15,080 nt of DNA from VGCC01 sp040381195. Lineage in GTDB: Bacteria > Actinomycetota > Actinomycetes > S36-B12. A program made the translations under genes and the position numbers. The stretch covers positions 1-15,080 of the forward strand of contig JBEIHR010000044.1 in the NCBI GenBank assembly GCA_040381195.1, in the 5' to 3' direction. Below are positions 12,655 to 15,080 of the stretch, piece by piece; position 1 is the stretch's first letter, and the number at the start of each line of letters is the position of its first letter. A model generated the notes under the pieces. The model was given only the letters and a program-made list of their open reading frames with translations, made no database searches and was not told where the DNA came from.

Positions 12655-14274
12655 ATGCTGCGCGCACTCCTGTGGCTTCCCCGATCGGTGCGACGGATAT
12701 GGCGCAGATCCCTGCTCATCCGCGTCACAGTTACCGCGCTGATCCTGTCTCTGCTCGCGACAGCGGTTCTGGGTCTGCTTCTGCTGTCACGCATCACCAC
12801 GGGATTGCTGGATGCGAAGGAGCGCGTGTCGGTCAGCGAGGCGTCTGCAGGGTTGGGTGAGGCGCAGCGCCTACTCACCGCTGCTGATACCGGTCCCGTT
12901 GCTCCGCCACCCGCGCGACTCGTGGACAGCGTGGTCACAACTCTTGCGACGCGTGCGGGCTCGCCGGCAACGTTCGACGTACTCCTCCTGTCCTCGGACC
13001 CGTTGGTGGATGCCCCCGAGCGCGGGACCAACCTCGTCGCGGTGTCCAGCATCCCGCAAGCCCTGCGCGATGCCGTGATATCGAGCAATCGACAGTCGTG
13101 GACCTATACCGAGATCCGCTTCCTGGACGGCCGAGCCATTCCCGGTTTGGCCGTGGGTGCGCCTTTGACCATTCCGAACGTCGGCCCTTACGAGTTGTAC
13201 TACCTGTTCCCTTTGACGGGGGAGCAGCAGACCCTGGACCTCGTCCGGGGATCCTTGATCGGCTTCGGCGTCATCCTGGTGCTGAGCATCGGGTTGATCG
13301 TGTCGATCGTGACGCGGCAGGTGGTGCTCCCGGTGCGTGCCGCTGCGCGGACGGCGCGGCGCCTCTCCTCCGGCCACCTCGAGGAGCGCCTGCCCGTCCG
13401 CAAGGACGACGACCTCGCCCAGCTCGCCCGGTCCTTCAACGAGATGGCCGAGAGCATCGACACCCAGATCGGTCAGCTCGAGGAACTGTCCCGACTGCAG
13501 CAACGCTTCGTGTCCGATGTCTCCCATGAGTTGCGCACGCCGTTGACCACGATTCGGATGGCCGCGGATGTCATGTATCAGGAGCGCCGAACCTTCGATG
13601 CGGATACTGCGCGCAGTGTCGAGTTGCTCCAGAACCAACTCGATCGATTCGAGGCCCTCCTCGCTGACCTCCTAGAGATCTCACGATTCGACGCGGGCGC
13701 CGCCGTCCTGGACATCGAACATGTGGACCTCGCGACCCTCACACAGCGTGCGATCACCGCCTGCGAGCCGCTGGCGCAGAGATCGGGGGTACGAATCTCG
13801 TTCGCCGCCTACTCCCGTCCATGCAGTGTGCAATGTGATCCGCGTCGAATCGACCGGATCCTGCGCAACCTCCTGGACAACGCCATCGAGCACGCGGACG
13901 AGAACGGGGTGGTCATCGAATTGGCTGCCGACACCGAAGTCGCCACCATCACCGTGCGCGACTTCGGGGTAGGACTCCGACCCGAAGAGATCGACCAGGT
14001 GTTCCATCGGTTCTGGCGCGCAGATCCTGCGCGTGCCCGGACCACCGGCGGCACCGGACTGGGCCTGTCCATCGCGCTCGAGGACGCCCGTCTCCATGGT
14101 GGTTGGCTCGAAGCCGACGGAGTTCTCGGCCAGGGTGCCTGCTTCCGGCTCACCCTGCCGCGGGTCGCGGGCGCGGTGGTGGATCACGCCACGCTGCCGT
14201 TGAGCGAGGACGCCTCGAGTGACCTCGATGAGGAGTCGGTGACGGTGGATGCTCGTCAGGGGTCGGGCGCATGA
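12655..14274 (+). CDS. mtrB: MtrB, sensor histidine kinase
   Basis: A 539-residue kinase. Two membrane helices (about 22-44 and 199-219) enclose an extracytoplasmic sensor of about 150 residues. Then come HAMP (about 220-273), a DHp domain with phospho-accepting H291 in SDVSHELRTPL, and an HATPase domain with N box RNLLDNAIEH (404-413), G1 DFGVGL (436-441), F box FHRFWRAD (450-457) and G2 GGTGLGL (465-471). A charged tail follows. ATG 12655 is 2 nt after the mtrA stop; the upstream extension of the frame runs through mtrA coding sequence and is not real. No strong Shine-Dalgarno sequence exists, so translation is probably coupled to mtrA. It is a little shorter than the M. tuberculosis protein. 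It signals through MtrA and, in mycobacteria, interacts with LpqB. Confidence 0.97.
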   Translation: MLRALLWLPRSVRRIWRRSLLIRVTVTALILSLLATAVLGLLLLSRITTGLLDAKERVSVSEASAGLGEAQRLLTAADTGPVAPPPARLVDSVVTTLATRAGSPATFDVLLLSSDPLVDAPERGTNLVAVSSIPQALRDAVISSNRQSWTYTEIRFLDGRAIPGLAVGAPLTIPNVGPYELYYLFPLTGEQQTLDLVRGSLIGFGVILVLSIGLIVSIVTRQVVLPVRAAARTARRLSSGHLEERLPVRKDDDLAQLARSFNEMAESIDTQIGQLEELSRLQQRFVSDVSHELRTPLTTIRMAADVMYQERRTFDADTARSVELLQNQLDRFEALLADLLEISRFDAGAAVLDIEHVDLATLTQRAITACEPLAQRSGVRISFAAYSRPCSVQCDPRRIDRILRNLLDNAIEHADENGVVIELAADTEVATITVRDFGVGLRPEEIDQVFHRFWRADPARARTTGGTGLGLSIALEDARLHGGWLEADGVLGQGACFRLTLPRVAGAVVDHATLPLSEDASSDLDEESVTVDARQGSGA

Positions 14275-15080
14275 AGGTGATCGTGACCCTCCTCGCGACT
14301 GCCAGCCTGGGTCTGGCGGGATGTTCGAGCGTGAGCGATATCGGGATCACCCAGGCGTTGTCGGCTCAAGTTCCCACGAGTGGACCGATCGAACAGGGGA
14401 ACCAGGTCGCCAGTACGGATACCAACCAGTTCATCCGTGTTATCGCCAGTCCACCGACTCCGGGCATGACGCAACTACAGGTCGTGCAGGGCTTCCTCGA
14501 GTCGTCGGCCTCCTTCGATGGCAACCATGCCGTGGCCCGCCAATACCTGACACCGCAGGCAAGTCGGGATTGGAACCCCGGGGTCGGGGTGCGGGTATAC
14601 GAGGGAAGCCCCTCGCTCACCGAGTCGGGATCCACCGTGCGCATGATCGGCAGCGAGGTGGGTCTGATTGCGGCTGATGGTCGCTACGAAGTTGCTGAGG
14701 CCGGGAGTGAGATGCGACTGCGCTTCGGTCTGTCTCGGGTCAACGGTGAATGGCGGATCGCTGCCGTCCCCGACGGACTCCTCCTCTCGCAAGTGGACGT
14801 GGATCGTGCCTTCCGCAGTCACTCGCTCTATTTCTTCAATCCGGGTTTCACAACGCTCGTGCCGGATGTGCGCATGGTTCCCGTCATCGGCCCGGGTCTT
14901 GCGACCACTCTCGTACGCCGGCTGATCGATGGTCCGAACCCGTGGTTGCAACCCGCGGTGCGAACCGGCTTCCCTGCGGGGGTGGATCTCAACATCGAAG
15001 CTGTTCCCGTGGAGAGTGGTGTCGCCCGCATCGATCTGACCGCGAGTGCCCTGGGGGCGGATGGTCCGGCGCGGGTGGCC
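14271..15080 (+). CDS. lpqB: LpqB, lipoprotein partner of MtrB (partial, first 270 residues)
   Basis: The frame from ATG 14271, overlapping the mtrB stop as ATGA, stays open to the right edge. The protein starts MKVIVTLLATASLGLAGCSS: a signal peptide with lipobox LAGC and lipidated C18. Residues about 50-160 contain QVVQGFLESSASFDGNHAVARQ and YLTPQASRDW, typical of LpqB, followed by what should be a GerMN domain (from about residue 185, YFFNPGFTTLVPDVRMVP). The usual C-terminal beta-propeller lies beyond the window. LpqB is an outer-face membrane lipoprotein that tunes MtrB activity in mycobacteria. AGGGG (14258-14262) is 8 nt before the ATG. Gene order mtrA-mtrB-lpqB is the standard actinobacterial one, which adds weight to the call. 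Confidence 0.95.
   Translation, partial: MKVIVTLLATASLGLAGCSSVSDIGITQALSAQVPTSGPIEQGNQVASTDTNQFIRVIASPPTPGMTQLQVVQGFLESSASFDGNHAVARQYLTPQASRDWNPGVGVRVYEGSPSLTESGSTVRMIGSEVGLIAADGRYEVAEAGSEMRLRFGLSRVNGEWRIAAVPDGLLLSQVDVDRAFRSHSLYFFNPGFTTLVPDVRMVPVIGPGLATTLVRRLIDGPNPWLQPAVRTGFPAGVDLNIEAVPVESGVARIDLTASALGADGPARVA

Noticed and set aside
12722..12740. MtrA-box-like sequence (GTCACAGTTAC) inside mtrB
   Set aside because: Inside coding sequence encoding a membrane helix, single copy, and MtrA sites are normally paired repeats in promoters.

Overview
The window is GC-rich actinobacterial chromosome carrying one of the best conserved neighbourhoods of that phylum: fbiA (divergent) | whiB - membrane glycosyltransferase - DUF5719 - DUF3499 - manB - Trm112-like - manA - ahcY - (three extra genes) - mtrA - mtrB - lpqB. 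The order is that of the Mycobacterium tuberculosis sahH/mtrAB-manB-whiB2-fbiA segment (Rv3243c-Rv3261 area, from memory). WhiB, MtrA/MtrB/LpqB and an F420-type FbiA place it in Actinomycetota. I see nothing that fixes genus or family, and the proteins are not close copies of mycobacterial ones. No tRNA, rRNA, CRISPR array, insertion sequence or broken gene was found. Nearly all of the window is coding.

Layout. 1-220: start of fbiA on the minus strand, cut by the left edge. 221-392: divergent regulatory region with helically phased direct repeats and a promoter for whiB. 393-8482: whiB, then a 1047-residue GT2/membrane glycosyltransferase overlapping a DUF5719 membrane-anchored protein, a DUF3499 zinc-ribbon-like protein, and a tightly coupled manB / Trm112-like / manA unit with one- or three-base stop-start overlaps. 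8483-8628: structured ahcY leader. 8629-10086: ahcY, closed by a strong hairpin terminator. 10223-11949: three small genes (secreted Cys/Trp-rich protein, three-helix membrane protein, CPBP-type membrane protease) standing where many actinobacteria have tmk. 11954-15080: mtrA-mtrB-lpqB with 2-nt or overlapping junctions; lpqB runs off the right edge.

How the parts work together. ManA and ManB interconvert fructose-6-P, mannose-6-P and mannose-1-P, feeding GDP-mannose for cell-envelope glycans; the neighbouring GT2 membrane protein and DUF5719 protein are plausible envelope-glycan partners (inference). WhiB is the Fe-S developmental/division regulator. AhcY recycles S-adenosylhomocysteine. MtrAB-LpqB couples envelope state to cell division and wall metabolism.

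The most notable non-coding pattern is a repeated leaderless-promoter geometry: a TANNNT box followed by exactly 6 nt and then the start codon, at four different genes (692, 5842, 10924, 11194), none with a Shine-Dalgarno sequence. Genes with leaders (whiB, ahcY, the 10223 gene) have good Shine-Dalgarno sites instead. The second most notable items are the repeat array upstream of whiB, the switch-like ahcY leader, and the C-terminal Trp/Gly/Cys module of the secreted 218-residue protein. I did not find a clearly new multi-gene system.
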